A stretch of DNA of 6,507 bases, from the NCBI GenBank assembly GCA_018500065.2, contig JAHBAO020000274.1:1-6507 (forward strand). Reading direction: 5' to 3'. The position numbers and the translations under genes are program-made. The stretch comes from Octadecabacter sp. GTDB lineage: Bacteria; Pseudomonadota; Alphaproteobacteria; Rhodobacterales; Rhodobacteraceae. Under the pieces are notes generated by a model. The model was given only the letters and a program-made list of their open reading frames with translations. It made no database searches and had not been told where the DNA came from. Positions 6,463 to 6,507 of this stretch are shown here, one piece after another (the stretch's first letter is position 1; the number at the start of each line of letters is the position of its first letter).

Positions 6463-6507
6463 GCCAAGACGCACAAGCCATATGGGACCGTGCGCGCCGC
6501 TATCAAG
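6459..6507 (+). CDS. 5' end of the gene downstream of hisS, possibly hisZ (partial)
   Basis: An ATG at 6459 shares the ATGA overlap with the hisS stop (TGA 6460-6462) and opens a frame that runs off the window after 16 codons (MSQDAQAIWDRARRYQ). GGACGAG at 6444-6450, eight bases upstream inside hisS, can serve as a weak ribosome binding site. In many Rhodobacterales hisS is followed by hisZ, a HisRS-like regulatory subunit of ATP phosphoribosyltransferase that works with short-form HisG in the first step of histidine biosynthesis. Position is the only argument for hisZ here, since the visible residues carry no family motif. Confidence 0.5.
   Translation, partial: MSQDAQAIWDRARRYQ

Noticed and set aside
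1..6507. Mobile elements, CRISPR arrays, tRNA or rRNA genes, toxin-antitoxin or defence genes
   Set aside because: No repeat array, terminal inverted repeats, cloverleaf-like sequence or relevant protein motif was seen; nearly all of the window is accounted for by housekeeping genes and short spacers.

Overview
The window reads as ordinary chromosomal DNA from an alphaproteobacterium, most likely of the Rhodobacterales (Roseobacter-type). The indications are a moderately GC-rich composition, a DnaE1-type replicative polymerase, a histidyl-tRNA synthetase of the divergent alphaproteobacterial type, and the combination of hisS with a translationally overlapping downstream gene and slyX nearby. 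This assignment rests on protein character and gene order read by eye. No database search was made.

Layout: bases 2-85 hold the 3' end of an unidentified upstream plus-strand frame that ends in a hydrophobic, possibly membrane-spanning tail. A 90-base gap carrying a weak promoter candidate leads into dnaE (176-3679), a complete gene for the catalytic alpha subunit of DNA polymerase III. A 104-base gap without a convincing terminator or promoter separates dnaE from a gene for an unrecognised lipoprotein (3784-4659). That gene meets slyX (4662-4871, minus strand) tail to tail with only two bases between the stop codons. About 100 bases separate slyX from the divergently transcribed hisS (4975-6462, histidyl-tRNA synthetase). 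The hisS stop overlaps the start of another gene at 6459 in an ATGA arrangement; only 16 codons of it are visible. It may be hisZ, the histidine biosynthesis regulatory subunit, but the visible part does not prove this.

Functionally this is housekeeping: chromosome replication (dnaE), histidyl-tRNA charging (hisS, probably coupled to a histidine-related gene), and two small or poorly understood genes (slyX and the lipoprotein). No mobile element, CRISPR array, tRNA, rRNA or defence system is visible. Points worth a second look are the eukaryote-like signature motifs of HisRS, which bear on tRNA-His identity, the unrecognised lipoprotein with four cysteines in its mature part, and the very tight convergent and divergent gene borders around slyX. 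I did not find a convincing novel system.
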